Shown: positions 31,265 to 42,600 of the stretch, piece after piece
Numbering within the stretch: position 1 is the first letter of the stretch
Layout of the letters: each line of letters opens with the position of its first letter
From: Rhynchopus sp. YZ270_cl-10
Taxonomy: Eukaryota > Euglenozoa > Diplonemea > Diplonemida > Diplonemidae
DNA length: 64,000 bases
Direction: 5' to 3'
Assembly (NCBI GenBank): GCA_964035575.1
Contig: OZ037879.1
Span: 248,001 to 312,000, forward strand
Program-made: the position numbers and the translations under genes
Notes under the pieces: generated by a model
What the model saw: only the letters and a program-made list of their open reading frames with translations
What the model was told of the DNA's origin: nothing
Databases searched by the model: none

Positions 31265-32203
31265 TCATTGAGTGTCACCTAGAATGATGTTCCTTAATGA
31301 ATCACACGCTGCAACCATGAAGAGTGTAGCATATGCTGAGAGGAGCATCCTCGCACCTAATCCGCGAGAGAACCCTGCGAGTCCGGCTTCGCTGTACACT
31401 GTGGTGAAGGCGCAGCGTACGCTCCGTGAGGCGTGCGAACTGGAGGACTGCATGCGCGTCGCCGCCACATCAAACGGATGGTTCCAGCACGACACCGCCC
31501 CCGCCACCATCGAGGCTCCCATACGATCCACCGCCCGCAGCTCACACCGCTCCCCTCCTCTCCCACGGCATATCCTCTCCTCAATGTACCTCGCCAGCCC
31601 CATTCTTGTCCCCCAATTCGTTACCTGCCTTGCAAGCACCATGGACCCCCCTCTCCACAACCCCGCGACCCCATCCCGCCGGAGCAAGCCACCGACGGAG
31701 TGGAGCGTGCTTTTGGAGTTCTTTGCTTTTGTCATTTCTGCGTTTTTCATGCGAAGGATGGGGACGAGGAGAAGTCCTTGGCACGTGCCACCTACCGCAC
31801 CACCAATGGTATGAGAAAGAAGGAATTGGGTACGTGCATCGAGTGGGGTGTGATGCGATTCCAGAGAACGGCGTGTCATAGTGTATGCTGCATGCGAGAA
31901 GAAGATAAGCGCACCGCCCGAGCAGGACTCAAGGACAGACCAAGGGAGCAGACCTGCATAGAGCCCCCGCAGGCCTCGTTGTTTGTATACCGTGTAGGCG
32001 GCAGTGCGTATGGGCAAGGTGCTGTTGTGGTTTGCCAGGTACGTCTTCGTGCACTCCAGCGGCTGGCCCAGCGTCGCCGCCATCGCAATCTCGCACGATA
32101 CCCCAATCACAAAGTCCTCCCACCGACCAATCTTGCGTGCACCCACATCAGTGTGGCGGTGGGTGTGGGTGGGGGTCAGAATGGAGTCTGCCGTGGACGG
32201 CAT
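31265..32203 (-). CDS. Mitochondrial carrier family (SLC25) protein
   Basis: A 312-residue protein. The ATG at 32203 (MPSTADSILTP) lies 2 bases after a clear acceptor (CACATTCTTTGACAG), so the in-frame upstream extension is untranslated. Three tandem carrier modules of about 100 residues are seen. Their matrix signatures are PLECTK in module 1 (PxExxK, good), PILRMKN in module 2 (acidic residue lost) and PFDVAATRMQ in module 3 (basic residue shifted). GLRGLYAGLLP, GVAGLWRGGSM and GLAGFSRGLGAR are the matching post-helix motifs. It should sit in the inner mitochondrial membrane and exchange metabolites, but the substrate cannot be read from sequence alone. Weakening of the second and third signatures suggests an asymmetric or less usual substrate. 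Confidence 0.85.
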   Translation of the reverse strand: MPSTADSILTPTHTHRHTDVGARKIGRWEDFVIGVSCEIAMAATLGQPLECTKTYLANHNSTLPIRTAAYTVYKQRGLRGLYAGLLPWSVLESCSGGALIFFSHAAYTMTRRSLESHHTPLDARTQFLLSHTIGGAVGGTCQGLLLVPILRMKNAEMTKAKNSKSTLHSVGGLLRRDGVAGLWRGGSMVLARQVTNWGTRMGLARYIEERICRGRGGERCELRAVDRMGASMVAGAVSCWNHPFDVAATRMQSSSSHASRSVRCAFTTVYSEAGLAGFSRGLGARMLLSAYATLFMVAACDSLRNIILGDTQ

Positions 32204-32723
32204 TCCTGTCAAAGAATGTGTTGACAAAAAGAGAGAAGTTGAAGGTAAGATGAACAACCCCTTAGCAAAATGGTTGCAAACAGAGTCATTAGGGCTCAGT
32301 GCACATATCAACAATATATCAGTTCGCTGTTTCCTGCGATCCCGCAACCGTAGAAGGCACGGAAGCAGGTGAGGAAGGAGTTTGTGCTTCCGGAGAAGGC
32401 GAGCACAGCGTACACTGAGTGGTGTGCGTCAATAAACAAGGACCCAGTGGAATCAAACCCTATGTACTGAAACAAACACAGATGTAACCTGTGTGAATAT
32501 TGCTGAGAAAACAAAAAGAGCCTAAATTGAAGTGGCAGTCTCTACCAACGATGTGTTCCTTGGACGAGGCGGGTATGTTTGCGCTTACATTTTGTGCGGC
32601 GTAGTGCTGTGCTTGGCTGTGTTGTGCACAGAGCTTTGTTCTCATGTCTGTGGCGCTCAGGCATGACTGCAAAAATCGTGGGTACCAGAAATAGAAAAAA
32701 AAGGGGGGTGATGGAGGTCTTTA
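32204..32723. other. Intergenic region next to the TIR element, no gene seen
   Basis: About 520 bases upstream of the carrier gene. Short open frames are present but none is protein-like. It ends with the 6-base target duplication (TCTTTA) at 32718-32723. Confidence 0.5.
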
Positions 32724-33024
32724 CACGGATGCTGCCAGATCTGGCCAGATCTCCAGATCTGGGCCGCCCAGATCTGGCCAGATCTGGGAAATTTTTTTTT
32801 TTTTTTTGAAAAAAAAATTTTCCCAGACGTCCCAGATCTGGCCAGATCTGGCCACATCTGGGAGATCTGGGACGTCTGGGAAAAAATTTTTTTTCCAGGT
32901 ACCCCCAATGACATAACGAAGTATCGCTTGAAGTACCGTTCAATATACGTTGCTCGTGTGTGCAAGTTACGAAGTAGGACACACAAGGTATATCAAACGA
33001 TAAATCAATCAGATAAACGTTACA

Positions 33025-33865
33025 TCATTGGAAAATTGTTGGCACCGCCGCCCTGTCTTCGTATTTATTACGTCGACAGGCCAAACAGCGTTGGGCTCAG
33101 AAGAAGCAGTGCAAGACACTGGGGATCAACATGAGAACCAACTCCCAACAACACAGGCTACCGAAGTAGCAGGTGGGGTGTTGCGGGTGTTTGGGGTGAA
33201 AGAAAATCGATTTTGGTAAGTTACAGCAGAAAATTCTTAAGTTTGCACAATTGAGAAGGGTGTTACCACTGCCTAATATTATTCGTACATGTGAACCGGT
33301 AAGGTCGAGAAGGGTGGACACGGCATACAAGTACAAGTACAAGTAAGACGTACCTTCTACAAAGGCTGAATTCGCAATTCTTAAGGGATTGAATTCAGCC
33401 CCCACGTGGTGTTTTTGAGAAAATCATTCCATGGTATACAGCTAATGGTTCCCGAAGAATGATTCGCCCCTCCTCGTTCATGCAAACTTAAGAAAATTCT
33501 GAAGTAACTACAACCTGGCGTGCGGGTACAGATGCATTGCTTTGTTCTTTCCTCAAAGTCATGTGTGATCTCTCGGGTCTGTACTAAAGTCGGTGTTTAG
33601 ATAAGCATCCACTTGACTCGTTCTAACAACCGTTGAAATCTAGAACAAAACAATACACTGCCCCTTCTTACACCAAGCCGCCATGCTTCAAGAGCATGCC
33701 CTGGGCAAAAATTACTCTGACAAAAATTGGTTTTCTGGGGGAACGCAATATTTTCTTGTGCCTAGTCCTCCGCAAGAGCAGAGGACAGACTTTCCGGATC
33801 CCGAAGTCGAATTTCTTGCACTAGCTATGCTCCCTGGGTTAAATGGCTATAGCAGTGACTGACTA
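33025..33865 (+). repeat. Interspersed repeat copy with coding remnants, partner at 62.7-63.4 kb
   Basis: Segments at about 33025-33205, 33520-33600 and 33640-33865 match, on the opposite strand, 63290-63440, 63200-63270 and 62700-62935 in reverse order. Shared translated pieces include GFLGERNIFLCLVLRK. The intervening 300 bases are present here only. Both copies have interrupted frames. The parent family is unknown. Confidence 0.6.
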
Positions 33866-35037
33866 AGAGGTTCATAATAATTAGGGTGGTCTATGGGGTG
33901 GGTTAATGGAAAAGTTGGCATATAAACCCGACTTTTACGATCGCCACCTGGTTTTGAAATAATTGCACCAGCTCTTCCGTCGGCACTGCTTCGCTGTCAC
34001 GATGAAGGGTCGTCGGTTCGGGTACCTGTTAAGAGAAATTGAATGTAAAAGTAGAGACTACAACAAAAAAACAAACAAACAAACAAACAAGAAGCCGCCC
34101 CGTACCCCTTAAACGTAAAAGTGACATTTTTGTTGACAAAAAAAAAAAAAAAAAAAGCTAAAAAATAGCGGACATGTCGAAAAGGGAGAAAACCGGGGGG
34201 TTAAAAACATACCTTGCACTCGGCCCACTCTCCAGGTACAAAGAACATCACTGCACGACAAACCCACTACTACGATAGAAAATAACTATTTTTTACCGAA
34301 CAGAAAGGTCGTTTTATTGATGAGTGTTTTCAGCGTCTGAGTGCACACTCAGTGGGGACAAAATGCAACACTTACCGAAAAAATTCTCCAATCGGACAAA
34401 AACCTTTCTAAACACCCAAAAAAAACACCTCAGTCCACATCCGCGGGGTCGCGAGATGGAAATATATGGTTTTACAGCTTTTGGGGGGTCTAGCGTGGGT
34501 CCCAGATGCATTTTGCAACGGGTCTGTGTGTGTGCCTCAACCGCTTCACAGTACCCTTTTTTGTAACTGAAAACGACGCATCCTGTACCTAAGTGCACTG
34601 AAGCCTTGCTTGCGTCCTCCTTCGTGGTTTTGGGCGTTCGCATGCGAGAATCATTATCGCATTCTCACATGTAATTCTCGCATCACGGAGAGGGTTTTAG
34701 CGTTACGTGACCACAAAAAAAGTGCACAAAATTAGTTTGGTCAAAAATCACCTTGCACTTGTGAAGGAATTGCTAAGGAAATGTGAAATAAGCGTGTTTT
34801 GGTACACAAAAGTGCGTTTTGGGTGGTTCTGAAGGGTCAAAACACCAAAAAAATGCGCTAAGAAAAAGTCGAAATTGTGGGCCCCTGTAGTGCATATGGC
34901 GGTACCCCAGATCGTCAAAACACCCGACTCTTGCGTTTTTTTGCACTTTTTGGTGCACAAAAACCCTACTCAGGGGTCAAAATTTTCCCGGGAAAAAAAA
35001 ATTTTTTTTTTCGAGATTTTTCAAAAATCGACTTGTC

Positions 35038-35186
35038 TTTGGTAAAAACCACGAAATTTCGGGTTCGCAAAACCACGTTTTAGACCCCCACAGATGCTCA
35101 AAAGTGCCAAATTTTGCTTTAAATGGCCTCAAATCGTCGAAATTAGCCCTATATAGGGGCGAAAAAAAAAATTCGAGAGTCCCTTT
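35038..35186 (+). repeat. 150-bp interspersed repeat, copy 1
   Basis: From TAAAAACCACGAAATTTCGG through TTTTAGACCCCCACAGATGC and AAATCGTCGAAATTAGCCCT to GAGAGTCCCTTTC. The same sequence recurs at 60438-60588 in the same orientation with about 90% identity by eye. Here it lies inside the 2.7-kb TIR element, there inside another TIR element. Confidence 0.8.
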
Positions 35187-35646
35187 CCCTGGGAGACAAT
35201 AGCCAGAAATCTGAGGAAAAAAAAAACTGGCCAGATTTCCAGATCTGGCCAGATCTGGGGGGTTTTTATTTTTTTTTGAAAAAAAGATTTTCCCAGATTC
35301 CCAGATCTGGCCAGATCTGGCCAGATCTGGAAACAAGATCTCGACATCTGGAAAACGAGCCAGATCTGGGAAATTGGCCCCCAAATCTGGCCAGATCTGG
35401 CAGCATCCGTGTCTTTATTTTGGTTCTTTCGCTTTTCTCGTTTCCCTACACAAACGTTACCCACCCCGACACTGCGCCCGCTAAAAAGAGCGCACCCCAT
35501 TCCACACGTTTTATTTGTCTCCAGGAACTTCTGGAACACATAAACAAAAATGTTCTGTACACACATGCAGAGCCACTCTATCTTTCAAAGACAAAGGGTG
35601 AATTGTACAACAAAAAAACAAAACAATTTGGAAAAAAAAAAGATAC

Positions 35647-38600
35647 TCAGGTCTGCTCTCCAAGAGCCGCTTCGATGAGAGGCAACGATGCCCAGTGGTT
35701 GGTGCGGACGTGGCAATGGAGGGTGGTCTCGTTGTCAGGCACGCTCACCACCTCTAGCCTCGCCCGTCCACCCCCTGCGAGGGCGATGTGCAGCCGCTCC
35801 GCCTCGCTCCCACACAACGCCTCCCAAACACTCCTCTGTGCCACGAAGTGGTTGGCCACCCACTTACCCCCCTCTCCTTCAGCCGCCGCCTCCTCCTCCC
35901 CCTCCACCTCCTCCACCTGCAGCAGATCCAACGGCTCTATGTCAATCGGCATCAACATGGCCACCACCTCTTGCCATCCTTGCACTGGACCTAATGTTGC
36001 TTCCTTTTCTAATACACCTATATCGGCATGAGAAGGAACACTGAACCGTGCAGTACCCTGAATGGAGACCGGCTGTGGATACGTCAGTGGTACCGTAATG
36101 TTCAAAAGGCATTCCCCCCCAGGCTGAATGCATGGAAGTGTAGACGAAGGGATGTTATCCAACACCGCATCCTGTACATCCTGCACTGCCGCCCAGGAGA
36201 TCTCCACTCCTGCCAAAGAAAACCCGTTTTTCCCTTCCCACGTTAACTGCAAAGGGATTTCAAGGTTTTGTACATTACATTTGGATTTCTCTTTGACAAA
36301 TGCCTTTCCAATACGGACAATAGAAAGTCCTTCGAGGAAGGGACGTTCTGCGATGTCTCTGCGTGGTTCTTGATCTGCAACACAAGAAACACAGAGGTAG
36401 TGGGAGCATTGTGTGCAACAGTAGACGGACATGGGGTCGCAGTCGTTTTTGCATCGGTTGCAGGGAAGCATGCCCATGGTACCGGCACCTACCGTACAAC
36501 GATGTCCTGCGCTGCATTCTGGCGCAGTATCAGCAGAGGCAGTCATGGAGGCGACCATCCCTTCAACCTCTGCCTCTGTTAGTAGGCTTTCCCCTGCATC
36601 CTCTGCCTTTGCGAAATAATTGAAATAAAAATGCGACTGCGCTCTCACGCTGCTATGATACAACGACCCGGACGCACCTTCCAACGCAGGAAGCAGAGAG
36701 GCACGCACCGCATCGCCTCCTGTCCGAAAGGCGGCTTCGAAGCAACCAAAGGCAGCAATCTCTTCTTGCCAGGTCGGGGTAGGGCGAGATGCGAGCCATG
36801 CCGTCACGGTGTGCGCCAACGCTGCAAGGTCCGATGCATGCTTAAGATTACCCACTGTATTATTCGAAAGGAGTTCTGCAAACCTGGTAAACTCAGGCTC
36901 CACAATACTGCTGATAATCGAAGCAGAAAGCTCAGCGGAATGCACTTCAGCATGCTTGAGGAGGAGAAGGGGAACCAAAGTGGAGACCGCTGCTCGGCAG
37001 TCTGCGATGCTGTCTGCAAAACGTTGGTACAGAAGGGCCTTACCACTCTGAAGGGTTTGCGCTTTTGAACCCTTCGGGAGTGGTGCACGCCCGCCCCATG
37101 TCAGCCCAGGTTGTGTTTTGTGGAGTACCTTCTGCTGCTGCACAGCCTCGATGTGGAACGCCATCACCCGAAAGGTGATGTCAGAGAACGGCGCAGTGTT
37201 GTGCACCAGAAGCTTCGCAAGGCACTCCGCGGTGTTCTCGACCCCGCCACTCCGCGCAAGGTCGTCTACCAACCACGTCTGCCACGCCTTTACAAACACA
37301 GAAGAAAAAGCGCCAGCCTCGCTGTTGAGAACGGTATGCGAAAGTGCCTTGAGAGAGCGGCAAAGACTGTCCGAGCCTGACATCGGTGGCGCTGCGATTA
37401 GAGCCTGTTGGAAGGTTGGTCAAAGCAAATTTCCATCAATATTTACCTCAGGCCACCAAAAGATTACCCTCTATTATAAATACACACCGGCAGCTCTCCC
37501 ACAAAGCTGGCCTGACTCCAAAACAATATGGTAGTTGAAACTAAAACATCTCAGTCGAGCTCATGCAAAGGGTGAGATGTGGGATAAAAAAAAAAAGGGT
37601 ACACACCTCAGCTGCGATATGCGTATCAAGGAGCGGCAGCAACACCCCCGAGAGGGTACACTGTGTTCCGCTGTGCCGTGCGAGCATGAGCCGCCATGCT
37701 GTACGCCAGGGCTGTTCGTTAGGGTCGAGGCTGCTACCGTTTGCACTAGCCACCTCAAAGCACGCCAACGACCGCCGTACACGACTCAGCACCCCACTGT
37801 TCACCAGGGACATAGGGGTTGCCATGTCTCCGAAGACCTTCAGCAGGCGCTCCACCTTTGCCTCCCCCGCCACCTCCGTGCACGACGCAAGCAAGCAGTA
37901 CAACAGCCCCGCCTGCGCCACCTCCTCCAACAACAACCCTGCCTCAAACAGCCGCCCCACCACCTTATCCAAGAGCACCATCAACGGATGCGCTGGAGGC
38001 ATCCGAGGTGCCTCCCTCCCTCCTCCTTCACCCCACGTCTTCGGCGGAACATAACAATACTGCCCAGGCATGGCATAGCGAAGCGGCGACACCGCAGCAC
38101 CTCTCGCCGAGGTGGACTGCATCAAATGGCCAAACGCAACCTGTGTTGTGTCCTGCGCTCCCCCTTCCCGCTGTTGCGAAGCTACTCCCACCCCAGAAGT
38201 AACTAATGTCGCAGACAGCCCTACCGCTGCTCCGACGATGAACCCACTCTCCTCGGTCAGCACCTCGCTGAGGAGGGCAACGACGGCGTTGGGGGTGCCA
38301 TCGGGCGGTGGGTTTCCCGATCCGGCGAGGACGCCTGGGAAGCAGACTTCGATTTCGTTGAGGCATGCCAGGGCCTGTGCACGGAGGGAGCGAGAGGCGC
38401 CGTCAGCGCTGCTGGTGGCAAGGAGGAGGTTGACGAAGTCCTCGAAGAAGGGCTGTCTGCTGTGTGCGAAGTCGTGCACCAAGAGGAAGGCGGTTGCGGA
38501 GAGGAGCGACTGTGCGTACACCTCCTGGCACATCGCGTCGCGTCCGACCTGGAGCAGCGTGCGGACCGCCGCCTGCGCGTCCTCAATGCGCATCTCCGGT

Positions 38601-38716
38601 GCCAGCTCCTGCGTGCCGCAGATGTACGCTATCGTCACAGAGTGGTCCGGCTCCTCCCTCGCCCGCAGCATGATCTGGTCGAACTCATCCTTCTTCGTTG
38701 CCTTTGAGTCGCTCAT
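35647..38716 (-). CDS. AP-5 adaptor complex beta-subunit-like protein, two exons
   Basis: Exon 1 is 38716-37607 and exon 2 is 37404-35647, giving 955 residues. The join gives LLDTHIAAE then ALIAAPPMSGSDS in one frame (phase 0). Residues 1-580 look like an all-helical solenoid with LRAQALACLNEIEVCFPGVL, comparable to AP5B1's LQATACECLRELESCKPGLL. The C-terminal part (about 720-955) is beta-rich like an adaptor appendage (LEIPLQLTWEGKNGF, CLLNITVPLTYPQPVSIQ). AP-5 acts in late-endosome trafficking, so this would be a large trunk subunit. A cysteine-rich insert at about residues 660-715 (C..GH...C..C....YCC..C..YLC..C) resembles a C1/DC1-type zinc finger and is not part of AP5B1. The assignment rests on a few stretches and overall layout, so it is moderate. 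An alternative upstream start at 38992 would add about 92 Pro-rich residues. Confidence 0.6.
37405..37606 (-). other. 202-bp spliceosomal intron in the AP-5-beta-like gene
   Basis: Sense strand: GCTGAG/GTGTGTACCC at the donor and CTTCCAACAG/GCTCTAATC at the acceptor, phase 0. Exon 1's frame would end soon after the donor; the join continues into exon 2. Confidence 0.8.
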
Positions 38717-38732
38717 GAGAGGGAGAGGGGTT

Positions 38733-38862
38733 GGGAGGGGTGGGAGGGGTGGGAGGGGTGGGAGGGGTGGGAGGGGTGGGAGGGGTGGGAGGGGTGGGAG
38801 GGGTGGGAGGGGTGGGAGGGGTGGGAGGGGTGGGAGGGGTGGGAGGGGTGGGAGGGGTGGGG
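38733..38862. repeat. 9-bp minisatellite, GGGAGGGGT, about 14 copies
   Basis: Perfect tandem copies end about 17 bases before the ATG of the AP-5-like gene. On the sense strand it is (ACCCCTCCC)n, a long pyrimidine tract. The antisense strand has G-quadruplex potential. The 9-bp period would keep a reading frame (PPL repeats), but an acceptor-like site at its far edge (CTCTCACAG, 38866) suggests it is 5' untranslated. Confidence 0.9.
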
Positions 38863-38888
38863 GTTCTGTGAGAGGTGGAGAAGGTAAT

Positions 38889-38941
38889 GTGAGTGGGGGA
38901 GTGGGGGAGTGGGGGAGTGGGGGAGTGGGGGAGTGGGGGGG
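38889..38941. repeat. 8-bp minisatellite, AGTGGGGG, about 6 copies
   Basis: Tandem copies just beyond the 9-bp array, again G-rich on the plus strand. The 8-bp period does not keep reading frame. Confidence 0.85.
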
Positions 38942-39228
38942 AGAGGGATGAACGGAAAATAAAAATGCTTTTTTTTTTTGCCAGAACAACATTTAAAAAA
39001 ACGCATTATTTTGTTTTGCTTTATTGCTTATTGCTTGCCCGAGAGTGACAATATTGTGAGTTTTTTTAGTTCACGACACATTTTTCTTTTCATTAACCTC
39101 GCCAATGAAAATCTGCATTATTTAACTTTTTGGGAAATGGTTAACCTAGGAACCTCGGTTTGCGGTTTGCAAAATTTTGTAATGAAAACAGCTAATAAAG
39201 CAAAGAGAAAACTTGAAAGATGATTTGG

Positions 39229-39357
39229 TGTGATCACCCAAACGGATTCTCCGTGGTTCCCCCGAAGGTGCTCCGCAAATCTTAATATAGCCCGAAACAG
39301 TTCTCCGTGGTTCCCCCGTGGTTCTTCCGTGGGTTGTCCGTACCCCTTGAATCACAC
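39229..39357. mobile_element. Small MITE-like sequence with inverted ends
   Basis: GTGTGATCAC at 39229 and the inverse GAATCACAC at 39349-39357 bound about 130 bases holding two copies of CTCCGTGGTTCCCCCG and a third, diverged one. The inverted ends are short and imperfect and no target duplication is certain. Confidence 0.35.
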
Positions 39358-39432
39358 TATGATTGTACCTCGCAGTGCACACATTTTTAAATCACTGTCG
39401 TTATCGCGCTGGAACAGCGCTGGGGAAGAAAA

Positions 39433-39468
39433 TGGGCCACCAAGCCTCGAAGTGCTTTTGGTCACCTT
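39433..39468 (-). repeat. Dispersed hairpin motif A, copy 7 (diverged)
   Basis: Plus strand GCCACCAAGCCTCGAAGTGC, then TTTTGGTCACCTT. ACCAAGC and GCTTTTGGT form a compensated stem. It sits about 160 bases past the presumed end of the coactosin/ankyrin gene. Confidence 0.45.
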
Positions 39469-39623
39469 AAAAAAAGAATCGAACAGAACAGAAAAGAGAC
39501 CTAAAAAAAGACTGTTCGAAGACAGCACTCAGTCACTTTTTGAAAAAAGACAAAAAATAAAGAATAAGGCAAACAACAAAACAATAGTGTGGTGTGTGTC
39601 GGAAAACACTGTACCTTGACTTC

Positions 39624-42600
39624 TCACCTTCTCACTCCCGCATCCCACCTCCCTCCACCCCCTCCGTGTATAGACAAGGGAAGCTGGAAAAATGTTAATT
39701 TTCCCACCCCTGATGTACACCTTGACAGAAAAAGAAGCAAAAAAAAAAAAAAAGTTGAGAGTACAAAACGCTGCGATAAAGAGCAGAGAAAAAACCCCGC
39801 ATTTCAAAGAACGACACCCCTTCCTCACAGACCTTCAATGCATTCGATTTCCTGTAAGATATGGTTATTATTTTATTTTCAAAAAATTTATATTTCCGCA
39901 CATACCTTGACCATGGCCTCTGAGACGCCTGTGTGTTCTAGTTCCACTTTGATGTTTGGGTTTTGCTGTCTGAGCCTACGGAGGTTCATGGCACCTTCCA
40001 AGTAAACGTCTGGGTTGCCTGAGAGGTCTATCTCGGCTAAGGCAGGGTGCTTCGCTGCTGTCTTGCAGAGGAGCGACACCTCAGAGTTGGTCACCTGGCA
40101 GCTGCGCAGATTGAGCCGTTCTAAGTGAGGCAACCGCGGCACCACATCCGCAAGCACAAAGGCAATAGTCTTGTTACCAACATAGTTTTTGCTCAGATCC
40201 AAATCTGCTACTAACGTCCCCTGCTCATCCTGTGGGGAAAAGAAACAATTATTACGCATCCAAGAGAGGGGGGTTTGGGAGGGGAGTTTAATTCTTGAAT
40301 GCATCCCTCAAAAATGGGTCTCTTTTTGAAAATTTGAGGGTCACCTTGCTCTCTATCAATAATTTACTCCCAAAAAAATACAACATACGAATTGTCTTAA
40401 CAGCTGCTTATTAGGTTTGTTCACAGCCCCTACATAAAGCGAGGCGATGTCCGAAATGGGTTCGTGTGTGTTTGCTTCAATGAGCGACGCACCAACACCA
40501 CCGCTGAGATGCAGGGAGGCAATTTTCTTGAGTCTCTGCGCATTAATAAGGTCTCGCGGGTCAGAACCGAGACGGACGTCATTCACAGTGAAAGGCGGCA
40601 ACTCCCCCCCTCTCGCCTCCACCGGATGCATGAAGAAGGTCTCACACAACAGCCTCGAGAACAGAAGATACCCCTCTGTCACCAGCAGCAAAATCTCCTT
40701 CACCTTTACGACGCCTCGAGACGCCTTGCTTCCACTCCCTCCAAACTTCACAATCAGCTTCTGTCTCACCAACGGCGTTAAATACTGCGCTGGCGTCAAT
40801 CCAATAATTTCCGACGACGTCTTCCACAATGTCAACGCCGATCCCACTGCTGCCCTATACGGAGCACCAAACCTTTGCGAACCTCGCATGGTAAATGCAA
40901 AGGGGGAGGATAAGGTGGAGGAAAGGGACTCATCTTTTTCAGTAAAGAGCTCCGGTGCCTTTTCGACGAGGTGCTGTAGGACAGAAATGTTGCCTCTTGC
41001 GCAGGCAAGATGCAATGCGGAATAGCCAAATTCATTCCCTTCCTCTGCTAGCTCCGGAAACGTCTCCAAAATAATCTTCACCGCACCACTACTGCCAAAC
41101 GATGCGGCAAGCGTTAGAACGGTCTCCCTTGACCCATGGTAAACGATGTTCCGTACAACCGATCCCTCCGTTGACGCAAGCTTTGCAAGCATCCTCTTCA
41201 GAGCAGAAGGGAGAATCTTTGATGGACACCTCGCCACAGCGCTCAAAAAAGCGGGCATAACCATGACCGCGTCGGCCACCTCTTCAAAACCATTGGCAAT
41301 AGTCGCCGCCACCTCGGCCATTGCTAGTACATCTACTCTGTTCATGACTGTCTCAAGGACTTTTAATGCATGAGATGCTGTTAAAATGGGTTGTCCTACG
41401 ATTGCACCAAAAACTTCTCGGGAAGACGACCAAACAGTCAAAAGAAATGGTTTGATAAAGCGGTGCAGGGATGTCTCAGCGAGTTTGGAGATAAATCCTT
41501 CGATTAAAGCCTGAATCATTGGTGTGTCGACGCTGAGAGCGTCGATGGAAACGAAGCGGGCAAGGTTGAGGAAGAAGCTTTCTGGTTTGTGTCCAGAGTT
41601 TGGGCGGAATTTTTGGGTGGAGGTTGAACCGCTTTTGATGTTGGAGAGGGTTTTTTCGTCGATGTTGAGCAACGCATGGGAGGTTGCGCCAAGCAGTCCG
41701 TAGACCTGAAGAGTGTTGAAAACGAAGGATTTCTGTTCGTTGGTTACAGCCTTTTTGTTCAGATCCTCTGCCAAAGGGAAGAGACGCATGGCGTTCGTCA
41801 GTAGCGTCACGGCGCTGGGTTCATCTAAGTACTGTAGACTCGTACATACTAAATAAAAGAGCGATCTCTTCTGCATTTTCACCGAGTAAGGCTCCCCTGG
41901 ATCTTTCTGTTCAAAGCGCAGCTCCACCGCAGCGCTCTCGGAACTCTTCTTTGTGGCGCTCTTCTCAAGCGCATATTTGAACATGACGTCCAAACATTGT
42001 GCACGGCGTTGTTGCAGTGAGGTGCCCCCCGACGCAAAGTTCAACGAAAACGTGGCTGCCGCTTTCTTTGCTCTGAAGGAAACCAGAGGGAACGCCGCAG
42101 AGAAACAGCTGGACACGATCTTGGCTTCTTTCACGTTGAGTTGGACTGCGTCGGAGTCGAACTCTGACGTAGACTGGAACACCCCTGCAAGGCATGACGC
42201 ACCACGACCGAGCAGCGCATCCACTGCAGACACCATTCCACAGTTCACCGCAACCCACAGCGGGGAAACTGTGAAGAAGTCTCCGGTACGCGACACGGTG
42301 CTGATCTGGTAGCACCCCAGGCTGGCCTCGCGGTCCCTTTCAGCAAGCATCTTGCGCACCAACACTGCCGCAGGCGCATCCTCCACGACAGCGCCGTCCG
42401 CTGCGAGCGACGACGACGCCTCGAGCGCAGCGTCCGCCTGCCCCTTTGTGTTCTGCATGCTCAGCAGCACCACCGCAATCGGAGACATTCTTGCGTCCTC
42501 AGAAAACCCACGCCGTGCCCCAAGCCCACGCTTCTCAGGTACAAAGAACGCCTTTGCACTGACAAAATGCGAGCATATCTTCGGCGCCGAGCGGTAGTAA

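Larger units (their letters stand above)
32724..35411. mobile_element. 2.7-kb non-autonomous element with terminal inverted repeats and nested palindromes
   Basis: The left end CACGGATGCTGCCAGATCTG is repeated in inverse at the right end (CAGATCTGGCAGCATCCGTG). Both ends are flanked by the direct repeat TCTTTA (32718-32723 and 35412-35417), which looks like a 6-bp target-site duplication. Each end carries an array of CCAGATCTGG palindromes (32724-32898 and 35227-35411) separated by T/A runs. The interior has no intact long frame. It contains a (CAAA)n stretch near 34065-34090, a 22-base A run near 34138, a segment shared inversely with 62.7-63.4 kb, and a 150-bp segment shared with 60.4 kb. 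The superfamily is not recognised. It looks non-autonomous and, given near-perfect TIRs, not very old. Confidence 0.75.
38717..39623. other. Intergenic region with G-rich minisatellites and a MITE-like repeat
   Basis: About 900 bases before the AP-5-like gene. Next to the gene are two G-rich tandem arrays (described separately). Further on are a small inverted-repeat sequence at 39229-39357 and a diverged motif A at 39433-39468. No open frame looks coding. Confidence 0.55.

Noticed and set aside
32724-35411. Polinton-type element, because of the 6-bp duplication
   Set aside because: The element is only 2.7 kb and no capsid, polymerase or integrase-like sequence is visible; a small non-autonomous DNA transposon is simpler.
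38717-38992. Pro-rich N-terminal extension of the AP-5-like protein
   Set aside because: The frame is open through the minisatellites, but a splice-acceptor-like site lies inside this stretch and the second array does not keep frame, so a 5' untranslated origin is more likely.
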